The notes under the pieces: generated by a model
What the model was told of the DNA's origin: nothing
The model's database searches: none
Seen by the model: only the letters and a program-made list of their open reading frames with translations
Made by a program: the position numbers and the translations under genes
NCBI RefSeq assembly: GCF_024539675.1
Contig: NZ_JAHHIT010000036.1
Coordinates: forward strand, 1-64,000
Origin: Streptomyces hilarionis
Lineage (GTDB): Bacteria > Actinomycetota > Actinomycetes > Streptomycetales > Streptomycetaceae
DNA: 64,000 nucleotides
Direction of reading: 5' to 3'
In this document: one piece after another, positions 50,575 to 59,002 of the stretch
Numbering within the stretch: position 1 is the stretch's first letter
Layout of the letters: each line of letters begins with the position of its first letter

Positions 50575-52581
50575 ATGCGAATCGACGTGCTGGGTGCGAT
50601 GCGGGCTCTGCGTGACGACGGCAGCCCGGCTGACCTGGGCGGACCGCGCCATCGTGAGGTCCTCGGCAGGCTCGTCGCCGCCGAGGGACGGATGGTCACC
50701 ACCGACACCCTCGTCGACGACCTGTGGACCGAACCGCCGGCCCGCGCCGTGGGCGCTCTGCGCACGTTCGTCGCCGCCCTGCGCCGCGCCCTCGAACCCG
50801 ACCGGCCGCCCCGCACTCCGCCGCGCGTCATCGTCACCGAAGGCCCCGGCTACGCACTGCGCCTGCCGCGCGAGGACGTGGACGTCCACCGGTTCCAGGA
50901 CGCCCTGTCCCGAGCCCGCCGCGACCCCGAGGCGGTGACCGACCTCGGCGCGGCACTCGACACCTGGCGCGGGACCGCCTACGCCGACGTCACCGGCTCC
51001 GCATGGGCGCAGCGCGAGCGGACCCGGCTCGAGGAGCTGAGGCTCGAGGGAGTGGAACTGCGCGCCCGCATCCTCCTCGACGCGGGGGGAGGACACGACC
51101 TCGTCGCCGCACTGGGCGCCCACGTCGCCGAACACCCGTGGCGCGAGCCGGCCTGGGGTCTGCTCGCCCGCGCGCTGCATCGCGCGGGCCGCCGGGCCGA
51201 CGCCCTGGCCACCCTCCGCCGCGCCCGCACGATGCTCGTCGGCCAGCTCGGACTCGACCCCGGCCCCGGCCTCCGGCGACTGGAGACGGACATCCTCCAA
51301 GAGGCCGGCCCTCCCGAAGCAGCACCGACCACCTGGACCGGCCACGGTGTCCGGCTCGGCCCGCGCACCACTGTCGATCTGGCCCGCACCCTCGCCCTGG
51401 CGGGCGGCGACGCCCTCGTCCACTCGCGGCGCGACCGCCTCGCCGCCGTCCAGGCGGCGGAACGCACCGGGGACATCGCCCTGACCGCCCGGATCATCGG
51501 CGCCTACGACGTGCCCGCCCTCTGGAGCCGGGCCGACGACCCCGAGCAGTCCCGCGCCGTCGTCGCGGCCGCCGAGCGCACGCTCGCCGCGCTCGGCTCG
51601 GACGGCCCCGCCGACCTGGTCGCCCGCCTCCTGGCCACGATCGCCACCGAGAGCCGGAGCGCCGATCAGTCCGAGACCGAGCTGCGGCGCGCTCGGCAGG
51701 CGGCGGGCCGAGCCGAGGAGCTGGCACGGGACCTGGCCGATCCCGCCCTGCTGGCCTTCGCCCTCAACGGGGTGTTCCTCCAGTCCTTCACCCGCCCCGG
51801 CCTCGCGGCGGCGCGAGAGCGGACCGGCGCCGAGATCCTCGACCTGGCCACCCGCCACGAGCTGCCGAACTTCGCCGTACTCGGTCGACTCGTCCGCCTG
51901 CAATCCGCCTCGGCCTTCGGCGACCTCGACGCCGCGGCCTCGCACGCCGACGCGGCCGACCAGCTCGCCGCCACCACCGAGGCGTCCCTCGTCCGCGTCC
52001 TCACCGGGTGGTTCAGGGCCCGGGCCACGGCCGCCCGCAGCACCGAACCCGGCGGACCGGCCCCCGCAACGGCCGCGGCGCACTACCGCGTTGCCGACGA
52101 CGCCCTGCGGACGGCCGGCATGCCAGGGCTGCACCGCGGGCTGTTCCCGCTCGCTCTCCTCGGCCTGCGCCTGCTGCACGACCGGCCGGCGCCCACCGAC
52201 CCGCACCTCGACTGGGGCCCGTACCGACCCTGGGCGCGCCCCCTCGTGCTCCTCGCCCAGGACCGGACCGAGGAGGCCCGAACAGCCCTCGTCGCGGTGC
52301 CCGCACCACCGCGCGACCACATGCAGGAGGCGATGTGGTGCCTGACGGCCCGCGCCGCGGTCCGACTCGACGAGCGCGGAATCGCCGCGCGGGCTGCGGC
52401 CGTCCTGCACGATGCCCGCGAGGAACACGCCGGCGCCGCCTGCGGAATGCTGACCCTGGGCCCGGTGGCCCGCTACCTGGAAGAGGCGCGAGCCTGCGCG
52501 GGAGCGGGCCGAGCCACCCGGACTCCTCCCGCGGCGCCGTCGCGGTCCGCGTCACGCGGCAACTCACCCGGGAGAGCATGA
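50575..52581 (+). CDS. SARP-like (BTAD) transcriptional regulator
   Basis: A 668-residue regulator. An OmpR-type winged helix (about 1-95, MRIDVLGAMRALRDDG... with 'EGPGYALRLP') is followed by the bacterial transcriptional activation domain (about 100-240; 'LRRARTMLVGQLGLDPGPGLRRLE'). The C-terminal 400 residues are alpha-helical, Ala/Arg-rich and repeat-like (TPR-type), without an obvious NB-ARC P-loop. This is a larger-than-SARP relative. Its divergent partner is the dehalogenase-like hydrolase, which it probably activates. Confidence 0.9.
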   Translation: MRIDVLGAMRALRDDGSPADLGGPRHREVLGRLVAAEGRMVTTDTLVDDLWTEPPARAVGALRTFVAALRRALEPDRPPRTPPRVIVTEGPGYALRLPREDVDVHRFQDALSRARRDPEAVTDLGAALDTWRGTAYADVTGSAWAQRERTRLEELRLEGVELRARILLDAGGGHDLVAALGAHVAEHPWREPAWGLLARALHRAGRRADALATLRRARTMLVGQLGLDPGPGLRRLETDILQEAGPPEAAPTTWTGHGVRLGPRTTVDLARTLALAGGDALVHSRRDRLAAVQAAERTGDIALTARIIGAYDVPALWSRADDPEQSRAVVAAAERTLAALGSDGPADLVARLLATIATESRSADQSETELRRARQAAGRAEELARDLADPALLAFALNGVFLQSFTRPGLAAARERTGAEILDLATRHELPNFAVLGRLVRLQSASAFGDLDAAASHADAADQLAATTEASLVRVLTGWFRARATAARSTEPGGPAPATAAAHYRVADDALRTAGMPGLHRGLFPLALLGLRLLHDRPAPTDPHLDWGPYRPWARPLVLLAQDRTEEARTALVAVPAPPRDHMQEAMWCLTARAAVRLDERGIAARAAAVLHDAREEHAGAACGMLTLGPVARYLEEARACAGAGRATRTPPAAPSRSASRGNSPGRA

Positions 52582-53051
52582 GGTGTGACGGCCGGCGCCC
52601 GAGGCCCGGCACCCGAAGGGCTGGCTGTACCCCGCACAGGCGGGTGCGGAGGCGGCGAAACACCGGGCGCGGAAGCGGGGTTCGCGGCCGGGCGGCGGTC
52701 GGGCGGCGGTCGGAGTGCTGGGCGAGGAGTTCGCCGGTGAGCCGTTCCCCCTCGCGGTCGTGCTCCTCGTCGTGGTCGCGTCGCTGTCGGGCGAGGTCGC
52801 GGACGTGGCCGACGAGCACCGGCCGGTGCCGCCTGAAGGCGAGACCACCGGACGGGGCGTGCCGCGGGCTCCGCGGAACGCGACCGAGGAAAGCAATCGT
52901 GGAATGAGCAGGAAAAGCCGTCTGCCCGGTCATTCATTTCCAGGGGACAATTCCCTCCCCCCATTGCATGTGGACTTCACTCCGGCGCCGTCGAATCATG
53001 GTGTGCGGACCGCCGGTCGGCGGACCGGGGGCGAAAAAGGGGACAGGCGCC
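52582..53051. other. non-coding gap
   Basis: 470 bp between the SARP-like gene and the dienelactone-hydrolase-like gene. The middle is GC-rich with a GGCGGTCGG direct repeat at 52690-52710, and the last 150 bp turn AT-richer (CATTCATTTCC, CATTGCATGTGG), a likely promoter. No convincing gene was seen on either strand. Confidence 0.5.
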
Positions 53052-53963
53052 ATGGTCGAGACCGTTTCATTCAAGAACAAGGCAGTGGACATCGCGGGAC
53101 ACCTTCACCTGCCGGACGCCTTCGACGAGGAAAAGAAATACCCGGCCCTCGTCGGAATTCACCCCGCGGGCGGCGTGAAGGAACAGACCATCGGCGAGTA
53201 CGCGAGGCGGCTGGCCGCCCATGGATTCGTCAGCGTGGTCTACGACTCCTCCTACCAGGGAGAGAGCGGCGGCGAACCGCGTCTGCTGGAGGACCCGACG
53301 GCCAGAGTGGAGGACGCCCGCTGCGCGGCGGACTTCCTCACCACCCTGCCGTACGTCGACACCGAGCGGATGGGCGTCTTCGGCATCTGCGCCGGCGGCG
53401 GCTACGCGATCAGCGTGGCCCAGACGGAACGCCGCTTCAAGGCGGTCGCCACCGTCAGCGCGGCGCCGATGGGCGAGGGCTCCCGGGGCTTCCTGGGGCA
53501 CCTGTCTCCGGTCGCCGAGCAGATCAGGACCCTCGAGACGGTGGCCCAGCAGCGCACCGCGGAGGCGAGGGGAGCGGAACCCGCCTACGCCCCGTTCGTC
53601 CCGGAGACGCTGGAGGAGATCGGCGACGACACCCCGGACCTCCTGCGTGAGGGATACGACTACTACCGGACCCCGCGCGGCCGGCACCCCCGTTCGCAGG
53701 GTCGTTTCCTGCTGACCGGCATGGACAGGATGTACGCCTTCTCGGCGTTCGACCAGATCCCCGAACTGCTGACCCAGCCGCTGCTCCTCATCGCGGGGAG
53801 CAGGGCGGACACCAAGGTGTTCAGCGACCAGGCGTACGAGCTCTCCAACGGTCCGAAGGAACTTTTCGTCGTCGACGGCGCGACGCACATCGCCCTGTAC
53901 GACGTCCCCGACTACGTGGATCAGGCCATCACCAAGATGGTGGAGTTCTTCGCCGTTCTGTAG
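53052..53963 (+). CDS. dienelactone hydrolase-like alpha/beta hydrolase
   Basis: A 303-residue alpha/beta hydrolase. The nucleophile elbow 'GVFGICAGGGYAI' has Cys at the nucleophile place (about 118), as in dienelactone hydrolases, and the C-terminal 'DGATHIALYD' provides the His. Relatives hydrolyse esters or lactones. It is followed at 86 bp by an NTF2-like gene and a DJ-1/PfpI gene on the same strand, a detoxification-type set. Confidence 0.85.
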   Translation: MVETVSFKNKAVDIAGHLHLPDAFDEEKKYPALVGIHPAGGVKEQTIGEYARRLAAHGFVSVVYDSSYQGESGGEPRLLEDPTARVEDARCAADFLTTLPYVDTERMGVFGICAGGGYAISVAQTERRFKAVATVSAAPMGEGSRGFLGHLSPVAEQIRTLETVAQQRTAEARGAEPAYAPFVPETLEEIGDDTPDLLREGYDYYRTPRGRHPRSQGRFLLTGMDRMYAFSAFDQIPELLTQPLLLIAGSRADTKVFSDQAYELSNGPKELFVVDGATHIALYDVPDYVDQAITKMVEFFAVL

Positions 53964-54049
53964 TCCGCCGGCCCCTCCCTTCCTGCCTCATCCGCCCCCA
54001 GGCGATCGCCACCGGCCCCACCCCGCCCCGCCCCCGCAAGGAGTGCGCC

Positions 54050-54442
54050 ATGTCCGATTCCCCGAGCCTCGCCCTCGTCCGCCGGATCTACGAGTCCCGT
54101 ATGGCACCCGAGGTCACCGAGGAGGCGATGGCCGCGGACTTCGTCTGGGACATCACCCCCGGGTTCCCGAACAGCGGCGTCTACCGCGGCTGGGACAGCG
54201 TGGCCGAGGACTTCTTCGGCAGGACGATGCCGAACTACGAGTCCTTCGGCGCGGTGCCCGAGGAGTTCTACGCGGACGAGGCGGGCCACGTCTTCGTCTA
54301 CGGCCACTACCACGCCGAGACCAAGGCCGGAAAGAAGGCCGACGTCCGGTTCGTCCACCTGTGGACCGTCCGGGACGGTCAGGCCGTGCAGATGCGGCAG
54401 ACCGCGGACAGCCACGTCCTCCAGGAAGCCCTCAAGGGCTGA
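54050..54442 (+). CDS. NTF2/SnoaL-like family protein
   Basis: A 130-residue cone-shaped alpha+beta protein of the NTF2/SnoaL type: 'LVRRIYESRMAPEVTEEAMA' and 'FVHLWTVRDGQAVQMRQTAD' are the first helix and last strands. Relatives are polyketide cyclases, isomerases or ligand carriers; the active residues cannot be assigned here. It lies between the dienelactone-hydrolase-like and DJ-1-like genes, probably cotranscribed. Confidence 0.85.
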   Translation: MSDSPSLALVRRIYESRMAPEVTEEAMAADFVWDITPGFPNSGVYRGWDSVAEDFFGRTMPNYESFGAVPEEFYADEAGHVFVYGHYHAETKAGKKADVRFVHLWTVRDGQAVQMRQTADSHVLQEALKG

Positions 54443-54467
54443 CTCACCCACCCGTCAGGAGCTCCCC

Positions 54468-55166
54468 ATGGCGAAGATCCTCTTCGTGATCACCGCGTCC
54501 GACCACTGGACGCTGGCCGACGGCACCCGCCAGCCGGCCGGTTTCTGGGCCGAGGAGGCCCTCGGCCCGTACGCCGTCTTCAAGGAGGCCGGGTACGAGA
54601 TCGCGGCCGCGACCCCCGGCGGTGTTCCGCCGACTGCCGACGTCCTCAGCCTCACCGCCGAGTTCAACGGCGGCGAGGAAGGCGCCGAGCGCATGCGCAC
54701 GGCACTGCGGGAGGCGACCGAGCTGGCGCACCCGATGCGCGTCGAGGACGTGAACATCGACGACTACGCCGCCGTGTTCTACCCCGGCGGCTGGGGCCCG
54801 ATGGAGGACCTGCCCGACGACGCCGCCTCCGGCAGACTGCTCACCGAGTGGCTCGCCTCCGGCAAGCCGGTGTCCCTGGTCTGCCACGGCCCCGCGGCAC
54901 TGCTGGCCACCATCGGCCCTGACGGCTCGTCCCCCTTTGCGGGCTACCGCCTGACGGGGCTGTCCAACGCCGAGGAAAAGCAGAACGGTCTCGCGGACCG
55001 CGCGAAGTGGCTGCTCCAGGACCGCCTCGTGGGCGATCTCAAGGCCGACTACCGCGAGGCCGACCCGTTCACCCCGCACGTCCAGGTCGACCGCACTCTC
55101 TACACCGGCCAGAACCCCTACTCGGCCACGCCCCTCGCCCGGGAACTGGTCAAGGCCCTCGGCTGA
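54468..55166 (+). CDS. DJ-1/PfpI-family protein (class I glutamine amidotransferase-like)
   Basis: A 232-residue DJ-1/PfpI fold. The nucleophile Cys is in 'VSLVCHGPAALL' (about 141), the Glu of the acid pair is in 'GFWAEEALGPY', and 'YPGGWGPMEDL' forms the oxyanion region. This closely follows the HchA/Hsp31 and YhbO-like glyoxalase III group, which removes methylglyoxal or repairs glycated protein. It starts 25 bp after the NTF2-like gene. Confidence 0.9.
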   Translation: MAKILFVITASDHWTLADGTRQPAGFWAEEALGPYAVFKEAGYEIAAATPGGVPPTADVLSLTAEFNGGEEGAERMRTALREATELAHPMRVEDVNIDDYAAVFYPGGWGPMEDLPDDAASGRLLTEWLASGKPVSLVCHGPAALLATIGPDGSSPFAGYRLTGLSNAEEKQNGLADRAKWLLQDRLVGDLKADYREADPFTPHVQVDRTLYTGQNPYSATPLARELVKALG

Positions 55167-55214
55167 CGATCCTTCCGCCACAGGCTCGGCGCCCCTGTGG
55201 CGGGTGGCGGCCGC

Positions 55215-55260
55215 ACCGCAGGACCGCGGGACCGCACAGGACCGCGGGACCGCACAGGAC
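55215..55260. repeat. 18-bp tandem repeat
   Basis: ACCGCACAGGACCGCGGG is complete at 55231-55248, with a 16-bp variant before it (55215-55230) and a partial copy after (55249-55260). It lies in the gap before the MmyB gene at 55353. Confidence 0.8.
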
Positions 55261-55317
55261 CCCGGGGGATCATCACCCCCACCGCGCCGGTCAGCCAGGG
55301 GAAGGATCTGTCCCCCT

Positions 55318-55338
55318 CACAGGATGCGCCGCCCTGTG
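55318..55338. promoter_or_regulatory. operator-like inverted repeat before MmyB regulator
   Basis: CACAGG (55318-55323) and CCTGTG (55333-55338), spaced 9 bp, 14 bp before the ATG at 55353. It may be a self-regulation site. Confidence 0.45.
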
Positions 55339-55352
55339 CGAGGCTGAAGGTC

Positions 55353-56222
55353 ATGAAGCGCAACCCGCATCTGAACGAGCTGGGTGAGTTCCTCAAGGCC
55401 CGCCGCGCCGAGCTCACCCCCTCCGATGTCGGTCTGCGCGGCGGGCAACGGCGGCGGGTGAAGGGGCTGCGGCGTGAGGAGGTGGCGCTCCTCGCCGCGA
55501 TCAGCACCGAGTACTACACGCGCATCGAGCAAGGCCGGCTCCAGGCCTCGGCGCCCCTCCTCGACGAGATCGCCCAGGTGCTCCGTCTGAACGACGCCCA
55601 GCGCACCTACCTCTTCGACCTCGCGGCGAAGGAGCGGGTGCGCCCGGCCGCGTACCGCGAACGCCAGCGGGTGGACCCGCAGCTACAGCGCATGCTCGAC
55701 GACCTGACGACCTCCCCCGCCTTCGTCATCGGCCGGTGCACCGACATCCTCGGCTGGAACCGGCTCGCCGCCGCCCTGTGGACCGATTTCGGGCGCTACC
55801 CCGAGCAGGAGCGGGTGTTCGTCCGGCTGCTGTTCACCGAACCCTGGATGCGCGAGCTGTACGTCGACTGGGAGGAGGTCACCCGGCTGGCCATCGCCCA
55901 GCTGCGCATGGAGAGCGCGCGCTACCCCGACGACCAGCCGCTCACCGCACTCGTCGAGGAACTCTCCGCCCGCGACGCGCAGTTCCGGCAGTGGTGGACC
56001 GAGCACGACGTCGCCATGCGGGGCAGCGGCGTCAAGAAGCTGCGCCACCCGGTCGTGGGCGAGCTGACGCTCGACTGGAACACGCTCACCTGCGGCACCG
56101 ACCCCGACCAGCACATCATCGTGTGGAACGCCGAACCCGGGACCACGTCCCACGACGGGCTGCGCCTCCTCGCCTCCTGGACCGCCCACCGCACGCCGAC
56201 GGAATCCGACGCGGCCACCTGA
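55353..56222 (+). CDS. XRE/MmyB-family transcriptional regulator
   Basis: A 289-residue helix-turn-helix protein: Cro/C1 domain at about 10-80 (KGLRREEVALLAAISTEYYTRIEQGR) and MmyB ligand-binding domain at about 105-275 ('FVIGRCTDILGWNRLAAALW'). It is closely similar along its whole length to the product of 56269-57135, which lies immediately beyond in the opposite direction. The target is unclear: the DJ-1-like operon upstream or the CMD/alcohol dehydrogenase genes downstream. Confidence 0.93.
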   Translation: MKRNPHLNELGEFLKARRAELTPSDVGLRGGQRRRVKGLRREEVALLAAISTEYYTRIEQGRLQASAPLLDEIAQVLRLNDAQRTYLFDLAAKERVRPAAYRERQRVDPQLQRMLDDLTTSPAFVIGRCTDILGWNRLAAALWTDFGRYPEQERVFVRLLFTEPWMRELYVDWEEVTRLAIAQLRMESARYPDDQPLTALVEELSARDAQFRQWWTEHDVAMRGSGVKKLRHPVVGELTLDWNTLTCGTDPDQHIIVWNAEPGTTSHDGLRLLASWTAHRTPTESDAAT

Positions 56223-56268
56223 GCCCGCTCTCCCACGCCCCCACCAGGGCCGGCCCTCGGTGCCCGCC

Positions 56269-57135
56269 TCACGCTGCCGCACCTTGTGCGGGCTGGTCCG
56301 GGTTCGCTGTCCATGACGCCAGGAACACCAGCCCGTCGTGGGAGGGGGTCCCGGGATCGGCGGTCGCGAGCAGCAGCTTCTGGGTGGGATCGGCCGTGCA
56401 GGTCAGGCTGTCCCAGTCGAGGACGAGATCCCCGACGACCGGGTGGCGCAGCCTCTTCGTGCCCATACGCAGACCGTGCGTCTGGCGTCCCGCCCACCAG
56501 CGCCGGAAGTCGGCGTCGGCGACCGACAGGCCGCCGACGAGTGCGGCCAGCCCGGGGTCGCCGGGGTGCCGGGCGGCCTCCAGCCTCAGCTGGGTCACAC
56601 AGGTCCGGGCGTTCGTCCGCCAGTCGAGGCAGAGGTCCCGGAAGGCGGGGTCGGTGAACATCAGCCGCGCGTAGTTGCGCTTGTCGGCCGGGATCTTGTC
56701 GAAGTCGGTGAGCAAGGCCGCCGCCGGGGGATTCCAGGCGAGGATGTCCAGGCGCCGGCCGATGACGAGGGCGGGGATCGTCGTCAGCTCTTCCAGGATG
56801 CGTCTGAGCTGCGGGTGAACCTTCTGAGCCGGCGGGCGCCGACGCCGGTGCGTGCCGCTCGCCGCCAGCTCGAACAGGTGATCGCGCTGGGGAGCGGACA
56901 GGCGCAGGACATGCGAGAGGGCCGTCAGCACTGATGCGGACGGCCGGACGCGGCCCTGCTCCAGCCGCGTGTAGTGCTCGGTGCTGATCGAGGCGAGCAG
57001 GGCGACCTCCTCCCTGCGCAGGCCTGGCACACGTCGGCCGGCGGTGTCGGGCAGGCCGACAGCGCACGGAGTCAGTCCGGCCCTTCGCGCCTTGAGGAAT
57101 TCTCCCAGCTCATGAGGGTGCGCGTCGCCGGTCAT
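56269..57135 (-). CDS. XRE/MmyB-family transcriptional regulator
   Basis: A 288-residue paralogue of the preceding regulator, with the same 'HELGEFLKARRAGLTP' opening, a helix-turn-helix (PGLRREEVALLASISTEHYTRLEQGR) and an MmyB domain ending in 'HDGLVFLASWTANPD'. The two genes end 46 bp apart, tail to tail. It is divergent from a CMD-family gene and an alcohol dehydrogenase gene, which it probably controls; a GAGAATTCTC palindrome (57209-57218) lies between. Confidence 0.93.
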   Translation of the reverse strand: MTGDAHPHELGEFLKARRAGLTPCAVGLPDTAGRRVPGLRREEVALLASISTEHYTRLEQGRVRPSASVLTALSHVLRLSAPQRDHLFELAASGTHRRRRPPAQKVHPQLRRILEELTTIPALVIGRRLDILAWNPPAAALLTDFDKIPADKRNYARLMFTDPAFRDLCLDWRTNARTCVTQLRLEAARHPGDPGLAALVGGLSVADADFRRWWAGRQTHGLRMGTKRLRHPVVGDLVLDWDSLTCTADPTQKLLLATADPGTPSHDGLVFLASWTANPDQPAQGAAA

Positions 57136-57208
57136 GACGCGAGTGTGGCATCACTCGGCCACGGGGAGGAGGGGAAGGATTCACCCCCTGGATAAGCGGT
57201 TCCCCGGA

Positions 57209-57218
57209 GAGAATTCTC
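57209..57218. promoter_or_regulatory. 10-bp palindrome in divergent promoter region
   Basis: The perfect palindrome GAGAATTCTC in the 196-bp region between the MmyB regulator and the CMD gene. It is the AT-rich core of an otherwise GC-rich stretch and is a candidate operator. Confidence 0.45.
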
Positions 57219-57331
57219 CCCTTTGCGGGTTCCCGGGAAAGGGACAAGGTCGGTGGAGTGCTCGGCGACCGAAATGCCGAGCGCCCTGCTGGAAATCCCC
57301 CCACCCACCACCACGCCAGGAGCACCGTCTC

Positions 57332-57664
57332 ATGTCGGAACGGAAGAAGTTCGCGCCACCGGCCATCCAGGAGTTCGCCCCCAAGCTCGCGGAAATGACC
57401 GACACCGTCCTGTTCGGCGACGTCTGGGAGCGGCCGGGCCTGTCCCCGCGCGACCGCAGCCTCGTCACCGTCACGGCTCTGGCCTCGCTGTACCGAGCCG
57501 ACCAGCTGGGCTTCCACCTGGGCAAGGCGCTGGAGAACGGTGTCACGCGGGACGAACTGATCGAGGTCATCACCCACCTGGCGTTCTACGCCGGCTGGCC
57601 CAACGCCATGACCGCGATGACGCAGCTCAAGGAGATCGTGGAGAAGGCCGACCAGTCGGGCTGA
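57332..57664 (+). CDS. carboxymuconolactone decarboxylase (CMD) family protein
   Basis: A 110-residue all-helical CMD protein. 'HLAFYAGWPNAMTAM' near the C-terminus is the hallmark of gamma-carboxymuconolactone decarboxylase-type members. No CxxC is present, so it is not an AhpD-like peroxidase. ATG 57332 follows AGGAG. It is the first gene of a pair with the alcohol dehydrogenase at 57774, divergent from an MmyB regulator. Confidence 0.92.
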   Translation: MSERKKFAPPAIQEFAPKLAEMTDTVLFGDVWERPGLSPRDRSLVTVTALASLYRADQLGFHLGKALENGVTRDELIEVITHLAFYAGWPNAMTAMTQLKEIVEKADQSG

Positions 57665-57773
57665 CGCCTTCCTCGCCGCCCACACCACGGGCTCCCCCCC
57701 CCGCACACGCACACGCACCGCCGTCGGACGCCCGCGGCAGCACGACGGTCACGACGAGAGCCGGGAAGACACC

Positions 57774-58790
57774 ATGCGAGCAACCATCCTTCACGCGCCC
57801 GGTGACGTCCGGGTGGAGAACGCCCCCGAGCCGAAGATCACGGCCCCCACGGACGCCGTCGTCCGCACCGTCGCCACCTGCGTGTGCGGCTCCGACCTGT
57901 GGAGCTACCGGGGCGTCCTGCCGGTCGCCGAACCACAGCCGATCGGCCACGAGTACGTCGGCGTCGTCGAGGAGGTCGGCAGCGACGTGTCGACCGTCCG
58001 GCCGGGACAGTTCGTCATCGGTTCCTTCGTGGCCTCCGACAACGTCTGCCCGATCTGCCGGGCCGGGTACCAGACCTCCTGCCGGCACGCGCAGTGGGTC
58101 AACGGCGCCCAGGCCGAGTACGTCCGCATCCCGCTCGCCGACGGCACCCTGGTCGCCACCCCGGAGCAGCCGGACGAGGCCCTGATCCCGAGCCTGCTCA
58201 CCCTGTCCGACGTCATGGGCACCGGCTGGTACGCGGCCAGGGCCGCCGACGTCGGGCCCGGTTCCACGGCCGTCGTCGTCGGTGACGGCGCGGTCGGCCT
58301 GTCCGGGGTCATCGCCGCGAAGGAACTGGGCGCCGAGCGGATCATCGCCATGAGCCGGCACGAGCCCCGGCAGAGGCTGGCCCTGGCGTTCGGCGCCACC
58401 GACATCGTCACCGAGCGCGGTGCGGAAGGCGTCGCCCGCGTCAAGGAGCTGACGGGCGGCGTCGGCGCCGACTCGGTCCTCGAATGCGTCGGCACACAGG
58501 AGTCGATGCACCAGGGCCTGCTGTCCGCGCGGCCGGGCGGCAACCTCGGCTTCGTCGGCTTCCCGCACGGCACGCGGATCGACGGCCAGGAGCTCTTCTT
58601 CTCCCACGTCGGCCTGCGCGGTGGCCCCGCGCCGGTGCGCGCCTACCTCCCCGACCTCATCGACCGTGTCTTCGACGGTCGTATCGACCCGGGCCGGGTC
58701 TTCGACCTCACCCTGCCCCTGGACGAGGCGGCCGAAGGGTACAAGGCGATGGACGAGCGCCGCGCCGTCAAGACGCTGCTGCGTCCGTGA
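57774..58790 (+). CDS. zinc-dependent alcohol dehydrogenase (MDR)
   Basis: A 338-residue paralogue of the product of 40048-41064, with the catalytic Cys in 'TCVCGSDLWSYRG', GHEYVG, structural zinc site 'CPICRAGYQTSC' and Rossmann loop GDGAVG. It probably reduces or oxidises a small alcohol or aldehyde using NAD(P). It follows the CMD gene by 109 bp. Both paralogues sit beside an MmyB-type regulator, suggesting the cassette was copied together. Confidence 0.93.
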   Translation: MRATILHAPGDVRVENAPEPKITAPTDAVVRTVATCVCGSDLWSYRGVLPVAEPQPIGHEYVGVVEEVGSDVSTVRPGQFVIGSFVASDNVCPICRAGYQTSCRHAQWVNGAQAEYVRIPLADGTLVATPEQPDEALIPSLLTLSDVMGTGWYAARAADVGPGSTAVVVGDGAVGLSGVIAAKELGAERIIAMSRHEPRQRLALAFGATDIVTERGAEGVARVKELTGGVGADSVLECVGTQESMHQGLLSARPGGNLGFVGFPHGTRIDGQELFFSHVGLRGGPAPVRAYLPDLIDRVFDGRIDPGRVFDLTLPLDEAAEGYKAMDERRAVKTLLRP

Positions 58791-59002
58791 CCGGCCGACG
58801 ACCCCGGGCGATCCGGCCCGGACGCCCTGGGCGGGGAGCGTCACCAGCCGGCCGTCAGCCCCGCGTACGTCGATCCCCTGGTGGCGGCCCGTCCCACGAC
58901 GCTGCGGCCGCTGCCCGAATGACCACGACGGACGACCAGGACGGTCCCCATGCAACCCACTGAGCCGCTGTCTTCGGCCGGCGCCGCACCGGAGTAGGTG
59001 TC

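Noticed and set aside
52715..53051. Upstream extension of the dienelactone-hydrolase-like gene or a separate small gene
   Set aside because: The frame differs, composition is biased, and the region has a promoter-like AT-rich end.
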